A stretch of DNA of 5,325 nucleotides, from contig CAJONA010000087.1 in assembly GCA_905235755.1 (NCBI GenBank), positions 1-5,325 of the forward strand, in the 5' to 3' direction. This document shows, piece after piece, positions 4,549 through 5,325 of this stretch. Each line of letters starts with the position of its first letter. Within the stretch, counting starts at the first letter, position 1. This DNA comes from an uncultured Clostridia bacterium. GTDB taxonomy: Bacteria > Bacillota > Clostridia > Oscillospirales > CAG-272. The notes beneath the pieces are model-generated. The model searched no databases. It was not told the DNA's origin and saw nothing but the letters and a program-made list of their open reading frames with translations. A program made the translations under genes and the position numbers.

Positions 4549-5325
4549 TTATTCCGCGTCTTCCGCGCTCTTTTCGGCTTCGATAAGAGCGTCTTTACGC
4601 GAAAGGTTGATCCTGCCTTTTTCGTCCATGCCGAGGTACTTGACCGTTACTTTATCGCCGACAGATACGACGCTTTCGACAGTTTCAACTCTCTTTGTAT
4701 CAAGCTTCGAGATGTGAACGAGTCCCTCTTTTCCGGGAGCGATCTCAACGAACGCGCCTATCGGGATTATCCTCGTTACCGTGCCCGTGTAGCAGCAGCC
4801 CTCTGTCGGCTCGAATACTATCGCGTCGATGATACCCTTCGCGAGCTTGCCCGTCTCGGGATTGACGGCGAGAATGTAGACCGTTCCGTCTTCCTCGATG
4901 TCTATCTTTGCGCCCGTTTCTGCGGTGATCTTCTTTATCATCTCGCCGCCCTTGCCGATGACAGCCGCTATCTTGTCTACGTCTATCTTCATGACGATGA
5001 CCTTAGGAGCATACTTCGATATCTCGGCGCGCGGAGCGGGGATGGCTTTGAGTATATATTCGTCTATGATATAATCGCGGCCCTTGTGCGTGCGTTCAAA
5101 CGCGGCACGGATTATCTCGGGCGTAAGACCGTCGATTTTGAGGTCCATCTGAATGGACGTGATGCCCTTGTGTGTGCCGGCGACCTTGAAGTCCATATCG
5201 CCGTAGAAGTCTTCGAGGCCCTGGATATCTGTCATCGTGTCCCAAGAGCCGTCCTCTGCCGTGATAAGACCGCAGGAAATGCCCGCTACGGGAGCTTTGA
5301 TCGGCACGCCTGCGTCCATGAGCGC
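4549..5325 (-). CDS. pnp: Polynucleotide phosphorylase, C-terminal part (truncated by window edge)
   Basis: The visible 258 residues are the C-terminal third of PNPase, a 3'-to-5' phosphorolytic exoribonuclease of RNA turnover; the frame runs off the window with its N-terminus missing. Residues 1-60 end the second RNase PH-like core domain. The DIQGLEDFYGDMDFKVAGT segment carries the metal/phosphate-site residues equivalent to E. coli D486, D492 and K494 (here D39, D45 and K47). A KH domain follows, with the GxxG loop IGKGG in DKIAAVIGKGGEMIKKI. An S1 domain comes next (YTGTVTRIIPIGAFVEIAPG, EGLVHISKL, GRINLSRKDAL), then a short acidic tail. All expected C-terminal elements are present and intact, so the gene looks functional. 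The protein acts in the cytosol, normally as a trimer. Transcription ends at the hairpin just downstream. Confidence 0.95.
   Translation of the reverse strand, partial: ALMDAGVPIKAPVAGISCGLITAEDGSWDTMTDIQGLEDFYGDMDFKVAGTHKGITSIQMDLKIDGLTPEIIRAAFERTHKGRDYIIDEYILKAIPAPRAEISKYAPKVIVMKIDVDKIAAVIGKGGEMIKKITAETGAKIDIEEDGTVYILAVNPETGKLAKGIIDAIVFEPTEGCCYTGTVTRIIPIGAFVEIAPGKEGLVHISKLDTKRVETVESVVSVGDKVTVKYLGMDEKGRINLSRKDALIEAEKSAEDAE

Overview
The window looks like a chromosomal segment of a Bacillota genome, most likely an uncultured member of class Clostridia. The basis is mixed: purine-rich Shine-Dalgarno sites (AAAGGAG, GAGGTG), SigA-type promoter hexamers, a short-tailed PNPase of the KH-S1 type, an ECF-type sigma factor with a large soluble extension, and a palindromic intergenic element of a kind I associate with clostridial genomes. 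Genus cannot be read from the sequence.

Layout. Bases 1-326 hold no convincing gene but are dense in palindromes and in a CGCGA-type repeat cluster, ending in an 18-bp perfect terminator hairpin. Bases 327-2587 (minus strand) are a compact two-gene operon: a DapA/NanA-superfamily aldolase most like N-acetylneuraminate lyase, then, with an ATGA overlap, a cytoplasmic GH39-like clan-A glycoside hydrolase. Bases 2588-2771 form a divergent promoter region, with two overlapping SigA-like promoters for the operon and one for the opposite gene. An AAGCGCTT palindrome lies between the two directions.

Bases 2772-4352 (plus strand) encode a 526-residue protein. Its first ~160 residues are an ECF sigma factor (regions 2 and 4). 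The remaining ~365 residues appear to contain two copies of a winged-helix-plus-helices module around a beta-rich, cysteine-containing centre. Bases 4353-4548 carry a ~128-bp MITE/REP-like inverted repeat whose two arms show compensatory base changes, and a bidirectional terminator. Bases 4549-5325 (minus strand) are the C-terminal third of polynucleotide phosphorylase, cut by the window edge.

How it may work together. The aldolase and the hydrolase probably act in one sugar-catabolic route, releasing and then cleaving a sugar acid inside the cell. The substrate is unknown. The sigma fusion is transcribed divergently from that operon and no anti-sigma gene is visible in the window, so it may be a one-component, ligand-sensing sigma factor that controls the operon, itself, or distant genes. 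This regulatory link is inference. PNPase is housekeeping and is separated from the rest by the terminator.
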